Source: JAICLL01 sp035252155 (GTDB lineage: Bacteria; Planctomycetota; Planctomycetia; Pirellulales; JAICIG01). Taken from it: 13,619 bases of DNA. Location of the stretch: the NCBI GenBank assembly GCA_035252155.1, contig DATFDL010000611.1:1-13619 (forward strand). Direction: 5' to 3'. The notes beneath the pieces were generated by a model that did not search any database, was not told the DNA's origin, and saw only the letters and a program-made list of their open reading frames with translations. Positions within the stretch are counted from its first letter, which is position 1. The number at the start of each line of letters is the position of its first letter. The position numbers were made by a program, and so were the translations under genes. Positions 1-5,857 of this stretch are shown here, in pieces.

Positions 1-2751
1 CTGAGCGACCGCCTGGGCGTAGCTCACCAGGTTGACTGACTGCCGCTGCTGATACGCCTCGACCAGCCGAGCTTGCTCCTGCCGGTTTTGCTGATCGAAG
101 GCAGGCTTAAGCTTGGGATTGAGCAACTGCTCGACCACGCCGACCGAGCGCGAGGCGTCGAGCACGTGTACCGTCTCGTGGCTATACGCCGGCGCGATCT
201 TGACCGCCGTGTGCTTGGCGCTGGTGGTCGCCCCACCGATCAAGAGCGGTGTTACATAGCCCTGCCGCTGCATCTCTTTGGCCACGTGGACCATTTCGTC
301 GAGACTGGGCGTAATCAGCCCGCTCAGCCCGATCAGATCGACGCCTTCCTTGACGGCCGTCTCCAAAATCCGCTCGCAGGGCACCATCACGCCCAGGTCG
401 ATCACGCGATAATTGTTGCAGCCCAGCACGACACCCACGATGTTCTTGCCAATGTCGTGAACGTCGCCCTTGACGGTGGCCAGTAAGATGGTGCCGCGCG
501 GCGCGTCGCTCTGGCCGCTCTTGGCCTTTTCGGCCTCCATGAAGGGCAGCAGATAGGCGACGGCCTTCTTCATCACGCGGGCGCTCTTTACGACCTGCGG
601 CAAAAACATCTTGCCGGCCCCGAACAGATCGCCCACCACTTGCATGCCCGCCATCAGCGGACCTTCGATGATTGATAGCCCGGTAGAGTAGTGGTGCCGG
701 GCTTCTTCGACGTCGGCCTCGATGTAATCGACAATGCCGCGGACCAAGGCGTGCGAGAGCCGCTCCTCGACCGGGGCGGTGCGCCAGGCCAGCTCAGCCC
801 CGGCCTGTTTGCCGCCCTGCTGCTTGACCGTCTCGGCGAACTCGACCAACCGCTCGGTGGCGTCGGGCCGGCGATCGAAGAGCACGTCTTCCACCCGTTC
901 GAGCAGTTCGGGCGGAACGTCCTCGTACACCGCCAGTTGCCCGGCGTTGACAATGCCCATGTCCAGCCCGGCTCGGATGGCGTGATACAAAAACGCGGCG
1001 TGGATCGCCTCGCGCACCAGGTCGTTGCCGCGAAACGAGAACGAGATGTTACTCACGCCGCCCGAAGTCTTCGCCCCCGGGCAGAGCTGCTTGATCTGCC
1101 GCACCGCCTCGATGAAATTGATGGCGTAACGGTTGTGCTCTTCGATGCCGGTGGCCACCGTCAGGATGTTGGGGTCGAAGATGATGTCGGTCGGCGGCAT
1201 GCCAACTTTTTCAGTAAGTAACCGGTATGCCCTGCGGCAAATCCGCACCTTATCTTCGATGCTGGTGGCCTGGCCCTGCTCGTCGAAGGCCATGACGACC
1301 GCCGCCGCCCCATACCGCCGCACCAGCCGCGCGTAGTGCAAGAACTGCTCTTCGCCTTCTTTTAGACTGATCGAGTTGACGATCGCCTTGCCTTGCACGC
1401 AGCGCAGGCCGGCCTCGATGATCGACCATTTCGAGCTGTCGATCATGATCGGCACGCGGCAGATGTCGCTTTCAGCGGCCAGCAAGTTCAAGAACCGCGT
1501 CATGGCGGCCTCGCCGTCGAGCATGGCTTCGTCCATGTTCACGTCGAGAATATTGGCGCCGCCTTCGATCTGCCCGCGGGCCACGCCGATGGCTTCTTCA
1601 AACTGGTTGTTCAGAATCAGCTTGGCGAATTTCTTCGAGCCGGTGACGTTGGTCCGCTCGCCGATCATCGTAAAATTGCTGTCGGGCCGCAGCACCAGCG
1701 GCTCCAGCCCGCTCAGCCGGGTGAGCGGTTCGATGGTTGGCCGCACGCGGGGCGGCTTGCCTTCGACCGCCGCGGCGATAGCCGCAATGTGGGCCGGCGT
1801 CGTCCCGCAGCAGCCGCCCACAATGTTCAGCCAGCCGTTCTCCGCATACTCGCCCAGCACACGGGCCATCTTTTCGGGCGTTTCATCAAAGCCGCCAAAG
1901 GCGTTGGGCAGACCGGCGTTGGGGTAACAGCTTACGAACACCGGCGCGATCTGCGCCAGCTCTTCCACATAGGGCCGCATATGCTCCGGGCCTAGAGCGC
2001 AGTTCATGCCGACGCACAACAGGTCGGCGTGGGCGATCGAAGTCCAGCAGGCTTCGACCGTCTGGGCCGAGAGCGTCCGCCCGCCTTGAAAGATGGTGAA
2101 CGACGCCATCACCGGCAGACGCACGTTGTGCTCTTCAAAATACTTGTCGATGGCAAACAGACACGCTTTCAGGACCAGCGTATCAAAGGCCGTTTCGGGC
2201 AGCAGCAGATCGACGCCTCCTTCGACCAGGGCATCGACCTGTTCGTAATACGTCTCGACCATCTGGTCGAAGGTGACCGCTCGGTAACCGGGGTCGTTCA
2301 CATTGCCGGCGATCGAAAGCTGCCGGTTCGTGGGGCCGATCGAGCCGGCCACAAATCGCGGCCGCTCGGGCGTCAGCGACGTAAATTCATCGGCCGCCCG
2401 CCGCGCCAATCGCGCGGCTGCCAGGTTGATCTCGCGCACGTGCGGCGCCAGCTCATAGTCGCCCATCGACACCGACGTGGCCCCAAACGTGTTGGTCTCG
2501 ATGATGTCAGCCCCGGCGGCCAGATATTGGCGATGGATGTCTTCGATCGCCTCGGGCTGAGTGATCGACAGGATGTCAATCAGGTTCTTCAGGTCTTTGG
2601 TATGCCGGGCAAAGCGAGCGCCGCGGAAATCGGCCTCGCTGAACTTCAGCGCGTGGACCATGGTGCCCATGGCGCCATCGAGAACGAGCACCCGTTCGGC
2701 CAGCAGCCCTTCGAGCACTTCGCGGGTTTCTTTTTGACTGGCAATGGCCAT
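1..2751 (-). CDS. metH: Cobalamin-dependent methionine synthase, 5' 917 codons (runs off left edge)
   Basis: Transfers a methyl group from 5-methyltetrahydrofolate via cobalamin to homocysteine, in the cytoplasm. I translated the minus strand from an ATG at 2751 and the frame stays open to base 1. Domains in order: homocysteine-binding barrel with DGAMGTM near the N-terminus and zinc-ligand motifs GMNCALGP and GGCCGTTPAHI; pterin-binding barrel (FTMIGERTNVTGSKKF, DVNMDEAMLDGE); cobalamin cap and B12-binding domain with VKGDVHDIGKN (His at about residue 765, compare His759 of E. coli MetH), LSGLITPS and IGGATTS. The family is about 1,230 residues, so only the C-terminal AdoMet-dependent reactivation domain is missing, off the window. 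No clear Shine-Dalgarno lies before the ATG, but the next in-frame Met is inside the DGAMGTM motif, so the start is well supported. Confidence 0.97.
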   Translation of the reverse strand, partial: MAIASQKETREVLEGLLAERVLVLDGAMGTMVHALKFSEADFRGARFARHTKDLKNLIDILSITQPEAIEDIHRQYLAAGADIIETNTFGATSVSMGDYELAPHVREINLAAARLARRAADEFTSLTPERPRFVAGSIGPTNRQLSIAGNVNDPGYRAVTFDQMVETYYEQVDALVEGGVDLLLPETAFDTLVLKACLFAIDKYFEEHNVRLPVMASFTIFQGGRTLSAQTVEACWTSIAHADLLCVGMNCALGPEHMRPYVEELAQIAPVFVSCYPNAGLPNAFGGFDETPEKMARVLGEYAENGWLNIVGGCCGTTPAHIAAIAAAVEGKPPRVRPTIEPLTRLSGLEPLVLRPDSNFTMIGERTNVTGSKKFAKLILNNQFEEAIGVARGQIEGGANILDVNMDEAMLDGEAAMTRFLNLLAAESDICRVPIMIDSSKWSIIEAGLRCVQGKAIVNSISLKEGEEQFLHYARLVRRYGAAAVVMAFDEQGQATSIEDKVRICRRAYRLLTEKVGMPPTDIIFDPNILTVATGIEEHNRYAINFIEAVRQIKQLCPGAKTSGGVSNISFSFRGNDLVREAIHAAFLYHAIRAGLDMGIVNAGQLAVYEDVPPELLERVEDVLFDRRPDATERLVEFAETVKQQGGKQAGAELAWRTAPVEERLSHALVRGIVDYIEADVEEARHHYSTGLSIIEGPLMAGMQVVGDLFGAGKMFLPQVVKSARVMKKAVAYLLPFMEAEKAKSGQSDAPRGTILLATVKGDVHDIGKNIVGVVLGCNNYRVIDLGVMVPCERILETAVKEGVDLIGLSGLITPSLDEMVHVAKEMQRQGYVTPLLIGGATTSAKHTAVKIAPAYSHETVHVLDASRSVGVVEQLLNPKLKPAFDQQNRQEQARLVEAYQQRQSVNLVSYAQAVAQ

Positions 2752-2960
2752 GAATCGTTGTCAATCAGTCATCACGATCAGTTTCCGGGTTCAACCGCGC
2801 TGCCCGAATAAGACTAGTATACTGGAATCGGTCAACGCCCATATGGGCCAGGATGCCGAGCGCTTTCGCAGCGAACTGCCGACGCTCGCGGTCAGCCGCC
2901 GATTGCGGCTGGCAACGCGACACGCGTGTCGCATCGCGAATGCGACCGAAATGATAGGCG

Positions 2961-2991
2961 CCGTCAAAGGCGCAGCGCGCTGCGCCTTTGT
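2961..2991. repeat. 26-bp perfect palindrome, copy 1
   Basis: The core 2965-2990 is a perfect 26-base palindrome centred on GCGCGC, with CAAAGGCGCAG at one edge and its complement at the other. CCGT before it and T after it are also shared with the second copy 116 bases further on. Without a T-run it is not a standard terminator on either strand, although each arm ends in TTT. It could be a REP-like element, a bidirectional mRNA-end hairpin, or a protein-binding site. Confidence 0.9.
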
Positions 2992-3076
2992 TCCGCGGGC
3001 AGACAGCCTGCTCCACGTCGAGGCCAGCCAACCAATCGTCGACGGCGATTCTATCGACGGTACCCCAACGCCTCAC

Positions 3077-3107
3077 CCGTCAAAGGCGCAGCGCGCTGCG
3101 CCTTTGT
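3077..3107. repeat. 26-bp perfect palindrome, copy 2
   Basis: The core 3081-3106 is identical to the palindrome at 2965-2990, with the same CCGT and T flanks. The sequence between the two copies is not repeated, so this is a dispersed element, not a tandem duplication of a larger unit. Confidence 0.9.
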
Positions 3108-3256
3108 CACCGCGCGTTTGGCCGCGCGCCGCCGAACTGCCACAGAACCCCTCCACTGGCGGAATCGTAAACCGTTGCCGTGGAGGAGGTTGCGATTTAA
3201 CGTCAACCACGTAAAATCCGATTGCTTCGTCGCGCCGCGCGTGGTCTTATCATACC

Positions 3257-3961
3257 ATGCGTGCGCTCGCCCTGATTCTCGTGCCGATGGCCGCCGTTCT
3301 GTGGGCGGTTTCTACGCCGCCCTACGCCCCCGGCACGCTCGGCGATCTTAACGCCGATGCGGTCTACGTGCTGAACCAGTGCCCCGCCGTAGCGAGCGTC
3401 GAGCGGTCTGTAGCAGTCGTTCGGCCAAAGCACCGCATCGTCCACCTTCTCGACCTGCACCCCGTCCCATTCGATAACTACGCGGCCGACATACGCGACC
3501 AAGACCCGGAAGTGACCGACGCCGGGATTGAAGCCGAGTACAAAGCGGAAATGGCCCAGGTCGTCAGAGTCTACCTGGCTGAAGACAAGTTGCTCCGTTG
3601 GCTGGCGACGTATCACGGGCTTCGCCGCGTTCATTTCGAGGGCATGACCGACGCTGACAAGCCATTCGAGTTTGCCGACGGGCTGCTCGCCGTTCCGGCG
3701 GAAGATGGCGAAGCCTACGCTTCGGCCGATCCGTTCAAGGGCGACCGGCTGACGTTCGGTGGACCAGCCAACGACGCACGCGAAGCGGCGATAGTCCGCC
3801 GGCTGCTCCGTGCCGGGCCGCTGGCGATTGTCGTCTTGGGCGGAGCGCACGACCTATCGGACGAGATTCGGGCGGCCGGCGATGCCGAGTATCTTCGGGT
3901 GACAGTCGAATGCTTTTCCTCGCCTGTCAGTGCTAGCACGAAATCCGAAAAAACGAAGTGA
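3257..3961 (+). CDS. Predicted secreted protein of unknown function (234 aa)
   Basis: I do not recognise a named family. The first ~22 residues (MRALALILVPMAAVLWAV) look like a signal peptide: basic n-region, hydrophobic core and small residues near the likely cleavage site, so the mature protein is probably exported. The body is a soluble alpha/beta-type sequence with hydrophobic strands such as HRIVHLLDLHPVP and, near the C-terminus, AIVVLGGAHDLSDEI. A conserved-looking His after a beta strand and GGAHDL loosely recall TraB/ChaN-like folds, but that is a weak analogy. The ATG lacks a clear Shine-Dalgarno; I prefer it because it makes the signal peptide. The overlapping 215-codon minus-strand frame has no such features. 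Two AUA Ile codons are present (residues 79 and 179). Confidence 0.75.
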   Translation: MRALALILVPMAAVLWAVSTPPYAPGTLGDLNADAVYVLNQCPAVASVERSVAVVRPKHRIVHLLDLHPVPFDNYAADIRDQDPEVTDAGIEAEYKAEMAQVVRVYLAEDKLLRWLATYHGLRRVHFEGMTDADKPFEFADGLLAVPAEDGEAYASADPFKGDRLTFGGPANDAREAAIVRRLLRAGPLAIVVLGGAHDLSDEIRAAGDAEYLRVTVECFSSPVSASTKSEKTK

Positions 3962-4072
3962 ACGCTTGCATAGCATCCAATGTCAAAGCAGAATGAACCA
4001 AAGGAGATAACGTCACGACGGAACGGCGACCGATAAACCGATTGTGCCTGCACATCGCCAGAGGGCCGTACC

Positions 4073-4969
4073 ATGATTCTCGTAGACCGAAGAATCCGCG
4101 AAGCGATTAAGAAAGGGGAACTTGGGGACGACTTTGACGAAGAGTACGTGCAGCCGGCCAGTTATGATCTGCGCATCGGCACGAACGTCTACTCGCCCCA
4201 TAGCAAAAACCCTGACAAACCCTACGATCTTTCGTCGAACGGTGGCCATTACCGGCTTGGTCCCTATGACCTAGTGATGCTTCAAACCTACGAGTTTCTC
4301 AGAATGCCAAAGAATCTCGTGGGGCGAATCGGCCTTCAATCTCGGCACGCGAGAAAAGGGCTTGTCGCGTCTGTTGGCCCCCAGGTCGATCCCGGCTTTG
4401 CCGGCAGGCTTTTCGTTACCCTGCAAAACTCGACGAACGCCTCGCAGCTTATCCAGTTCAAAGAGACGTTCCTGACGATCGAATATACGCAACTCGAAGA
4501 GCAACCGGACGACACATATCAGGGTCCATATCAAAACCGTCGCGAGATAGGCGCAGACGTCCTTGCTGATTTGCTAAGGCTGGAGGGGCTGAGCCTGAAT
4601 CAGATGCAGGGGCAGTTCAGTGAACTCGCCCTGCACGTGAAAGAATGGGAGAGGCTGGCTGGCCGCTTTGATGAATTTCTGCGCATGATGGGTGAAACGG
4701 CCAAGCAAGCGCAGGAGTTGCAAAACTTGGTAGTACAGTTGGCTTCGGATCGGGTCTCCGAAGATCGAATAGTTGAGGCAAGGCGACTGTCGCCCAAGGA
4801 AGCACAAAAACAGGTTATGGAGTTTTTCCAACAACACGCCGGGCAGGACGTTTATTATAGCGACATCATGGAAGCCCTGAACCTTGACTCGGCCACGGTC
4901 ATCGCGGCGTGCAAGTCGCTCCAAGAAAACAAGCTGATTGAGCCAAAGAACAATGCCGACCAGAACTGA
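4073..4969 (+). CDS. dCTP deaminase/dUTPase-fold protein fused to coiled coil and winged helix; catalytic Glu replaced
   Basis: Residues 1-155 match the trimeric dCTP-deaminase/dUTPase fold: QPASYDLRIG (27-36), GRIGLQSRHARKGL (84-97) and QVDPGFAG (104-111). Aligned by eye to E. coli Dcd, Ser111 and Arg115 correspond to S90 and R94, and the DPG loop to D106-G108. The catalytic Glu138, however, falls on T116 (FVTLQNS instead of VLEFYNS), so canonical deamination is doubtful. Residues about 165-235 are Leu/Glu/Gln-rich and probably coiled-coil. Residues about 240-291 look like a winged helix (EALNLDSATVIAACKSLQE, then a wing). At 298 aa it is about 100 longer than a housekeeping Dcd. An AGAGGG ribosome site precedes the ATG. 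The next gene overlaps its end, suggesting one translational unit. Deaminase-fold proteins include nucleotide-depletion phage defences; a sensor or regulator is an alternative. Confidence 0.85.
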   Translation: MILVDRRIREAIKKGELGDDFDEEYVQPASYDLRIGTNVYSPHSKNPDKPYDLSSNGGHYRLGPYDLVMLQTYEFLRMPKNLVGRIGLQSRHARKGLVASVGPQVDPGFAGRLFVTLQNSTNASQLIQFKETFLTIEYTQLEEQPDDTYQGPYQNRREIGADVLADLLRLEGLSLNQMQGQFSELALHVKEWERLAGRFDEFLRMMGETAKQAQELQNLVVQLASDRVSEDRIVEARRLSPKEAQKQVMEFFQQHAGQDVYYSDIMEALNLDSATVIAACKSLQENKLIEPKNNADQN

Positions 4970-5186
4970 ACTGGAACGAATGGCACGAACCGTTCACCGC
5001 AACGATGGCGATGCCATCGCCGGGGAGAGGGTCATCGCGCAAGGACGAAAGATCGGCAAAATGATCGTCGTAGCTGGCACTTCAACCCACAAGATGCAAG
5101 AGGTTGTTTTGCGGTCGAACGTGCTTTGCGTGCTTGACCGGCCGTTCCGGCTGTCCGAAGAGCCGTTTCAACTGGTGCGCGAATAG
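4953..5186 (+). CDS. Small protein of unknown function, coupled to the deaminase-fold gene (77 aa)
   Basis: I do not recognise it. The ATG at 4953 lies inside the last codons of the preceding gene (17-base overlap), which suggests translational coupling; a TTG at 4938 in the same frame is a less likely start. The protein is compact and basic in the middle (AGERVIAQGRKIGKMIVVAG), followed by VVLRSNVLCVLDRPFRLSEE. There is no signal peptide or membrane segment. The overlap suggests it works together with the deaminase-fold protein, as an accessory or inhibitory partner. It ends 86 bases before the unusual tRNA gene. Confidence 0.6.
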   Translation: MPTRTELERMARTVHRNDGDAIAGERVIAQGRKIGKMIVVAGTSTHKMQEVVLRSNVLCVLDRPFRLSEEPFQLVRE

Positions 5187-5254
5187 GCGCGAACCATCGG
5201 CGGTGTTCGGCGTCTATCATTGCCATGAGGCCGTACTTTCTCACGTCTCGTTAC

Positions 5255-5300
5255 TGCGCCGCCGCTCTCTAAGGAGAGCGGTCCGCGCCTTGGCGGCGCA
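5255..5300 (+). promoter_or_regulatory. Leader able to form an alternative fold with the unusual tRNA
   Basis: Bases 5262-5269 (CCGCTCTC) pair perfectly with 5274-5281, most of the 5' acceptor strand of the tRNA, across a TAAG loop. Bases 5255-5261 extend this by pairing with 5294-5300, the 3' half of the D-arm; allowing 5262-5263 to switch partner, the outer helix is 9 bp (TGCGCCGCC with GGCGGCGCA). This long hairpin excludes the cloverleaf acceptor and D stems. It could be a misfolding trap, a processing signal or a genuine two-state switch; the sequence alone cannot choose. Confidence 0.55.
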
Positions 5301-5360
5301 GCCGTCTTATAAACGGCCGTAGGGGCGCTTATGCGCCGGGTTCGATTCCCCCTCTCTCCG
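5273..5360 (+). tRNA. Class II tRNA-like gene with 9/3 acceptor/T-stem and UAU anticodon (allo-tRNA-like)
   Basis: The 88-nt sequence folds as a cloverleaf of unusual proportions. The acceptor is 5273-5281 with 5351-5359, nine positions with one C-U mismatch (5279/5353). The T-stem is GGG 5338-5340 with CCC 5348-5350, only three pairs, around a canonical TTCGATT loop. The D-stem is 5285-5289 with 5295-5299, five pairs, loop TTGGC holding the GG. A5300 is the single linker. The anticodon stem is 5301-5305 with 5313-5317, five pairs, loop CTTATAA, anticodon UAU. The variable arm is 5324-5328 with 5333-5337, five pairs, loop TTAT. The discriminator is G (5360) and CCA is not encoded. A 7/5 fold fails, because positions 49-50 and 64-65 are all C. 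The 9/3 shape, long variable arm and G73 match allo-tRNAs, many of which carry serine identity. Serylation here is inference. A degenerate tRNA-Ser pseudogene is the alternative. Confidence 0.8.
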
Positions 5361-5531
5361 CTAAGCCTTCCGCTTGGCAGCGCGTAGCAGCGTGTCCCGT
5401 GCCCAGGTCGATGGCTTTTTTCCACCTGCGCGCTTGATTTCCTCTAGCTCCGATTCGTTCACGCGAATCGGAAAGAGAATCCCCCGCGTTTCCTTGGGTG
5501 GCTTCGGCGGTCGTCCACGGTTTTTTGCCAT
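5361..5531 (-). CDS. Small ribbon-helix-helix DNA-binding protein with AT-hook-like N-terminus (56 aa)
   Basis: Probable transcriptional regulator or orphan antitoxin-type protein. Residues 1-15 are basic and proline-rich with a GRP core (KNRGRPPKPPKE), as in AT-hooks that contact the minor groove of AT-rich DNA. Residues about 18-56 fit a ribbon-helix-helix fold: strand ILFPIRVN, helix ESELEEIKRAG, a GKKPS turn, and helix TWARDTLLRAAKR. I chose the ATG at 5531 because it starts this module and sits 7 bases downstream of a good -10 box; the longer frame would begin upstream of that promoter. Transcription would then start at or next to the ATG, giving a leaderless mRNA. Its stop codon directly abuts the discriminator base of the convergent tRNA. 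No toxin gene is adjacent in the same orientation. Confidence 0.8.
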   Translation of the reverse strand: MAKNRGRPPKPPKETRGILFPIRVNESELEEIKRAGGKKPSTWARDTLLRAAKRKA

Positions 5532-5537
5532 GCCTCG

Positions 5538-5565
5538 ATTGTATATACCGAAAATCCTTTGCCAA
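5538..5565 (-). promoter_or_regulatory. Promoter of the ribbon-helix-helix gene
   Basis: On the minus strand, TTGGCA (5565-5560) and TACAAT (5543-5538) are separated by 16 bases and match sigma-70-type -35 and -10 elements at five of six positions each. The predicted start point falls at about 5531, on the ATG itself. The -10 lies in the arm ATTGTATATAC (plus strand, 5538-5548) of an 11-bp inverted repeat shared with the divergent promoter. Confidence 0.65.
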
Positions 5566-5570
5566 GCCCC

Positions 5571-5598
5571 TTGACAGGCGATTAAAAGTATATACAAT
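5571..5598 (+). promoter_or_regulatory. Promoter of the small-gene/restriction-modification run
   Basis: TTGACA (5571-5576, perfect -35) and TACAAT (5593-5598, five of six) are spaced 16 bases apart. The predicted start is about 5605, upstream of the small genes and the Vsr-methyltransferase-endonuclease cassette, which follow on the same strand with short gaps or overlaps. The -10 is inside the right arm of the inverted repeat, so a bound repressor would block it. Confidence 0.7.
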
Positions 5599-5629
5599 AA
5601 CGGCAGACAAAAACAAACCCTGGAACCGA

Positions 5630-5818
5630 TTGGCGCCTGTTCCGGGGCAACTACAACCGGCTGTCGCCAGAAGTGGCCTGAGAAGCTCCATTCTAGCGAC
5701 GGCCCTCGATCAAGGGAGCGTTGCCAATGATTTGCTGTGCGCGGCCGTGGCGCACGGGCTGGCCGATCATCCGTGGACGATCGAGGAAATGCTGATGGTT
5801 TTGGCGGAGTATGCGTAG
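5630..5818 (+). CDS. Small protein of unknown function, probable TTG start (62 aa)
   Basis: I do not recognise the family. The frame is open from 5498, but the good promoter at 5571-5598 lies inside that longer frame and predicts transcription from about 5605. The first usable in-frame start after it is TTG at 5630, giving an N-terminus rich in Ala, Pro and Gln (APVPGQLQPAVARSGLRSS), then ATALDQGSVANDLLCAAVA and a C-terminus HPWTIEEMLMVLAEYA. The alternating hydrophobic/acidic helical pattern and the regular codon use favour a real small protein, possibly with a helical DNA- or protein-binding role. No ribosome site is evident. It is the first gene of the run leading into the restriction-modification cassette. 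An ATG start at 5498 with a different promoter is the alternative. Confidence 0.5.
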   Translation: MAPVPGQLQPAVARSGLRSSILATALDQGSVANDLLCAAVAHGLADHPWTIEEMLMVLAEYA

Positions 5819-5857
5819 TCTCTTTTCACAGCGATCATTTTGATGGAGAATAAAGCC

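Larger units (their letters stand above)
2752..3256. other. Gene-free, palindrome-rich region between metH and the secreted-protein gene
   Basis: Five hundred bases between two divergently oriented genes. Open frames here overlap on both strands and show no recognisable protein, so I call none. It holds several perfect or near-perfect palindromes: a 12-mer at 2837-2848 (GCCCATATGGGC), a 7-bp stem with a 5-base loop at 2893-2911, a 16-mer at 2917-2932 (GCGACACGCGTGTCGC), and two identical 26-mers at 2965-2990 and 3081-3106. I saw no riboswitch that I could recognise in the metH leader. A strong Shine-Dalgarno-like run, GGAGGAGGTT at about 3182, is not followed by a usable start codon. Confidence 0.7.
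5538..5598. repeat. 11-bp inverted repeat of GTATATAC boxes (candidate operators)
   Basis: ATTGTATATAC at 5538-5548 and its exact reverse complement GTATATACAAT at 5588-5598 are 39 bases apart. Each contains the 8-base palindrome GTATATAC and overlaps the -10 of one of two divergent promoters. Short palindromic AT-rich boxes over promoters suit a ribbon-helix-helix dimer with AT-hooks, so the adjacent 56-aa protein is the natural candidate ligand. That link is inference. Confidence 0.7.

Noticed and set aside
2810..2860. Promoter of metH with TATACT-like -10 on the minus strand
   Set aside because: The nearest TTGACC is only 8 bases away, so spacing is wrong for a sigma-70 pair; no confident call.
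2765..3351. Open frames on both strands across the metH upstream region
   Set aside because: They overlap each other, translate the palindromes into repeated AARCAF-type peptides, and match no protein pattern.
3203..3850. Long minus-strand frame opposite the secreted protein
   Set aside because: No recognisable motifs; the plus-strand frame has a signal peptide and ordered hydrophobic pattern.
3980..4036. 18-codon frame upstream of the deaminase-fold gene
   Set aside because: Too short to support, with no ribosome site; could be a leader peptide but nothing shows it.
5273..5360. Canonical 7/5 tRNA-Ile(UAU) or tRNA-Ser
   Set aside because: The T-stem would have two C-C oppositions, position 7-66 would mismatch, and tRNA-Ile has no long variable arm; the 9/3 fold removes the T-stem problem and leaves only the one acceptor mismatch.
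5104..5425. Frames on both strands across the tRNA
   Set aside because: They are by-products of the structured RNA; the stems explain the sequence better than any protein.
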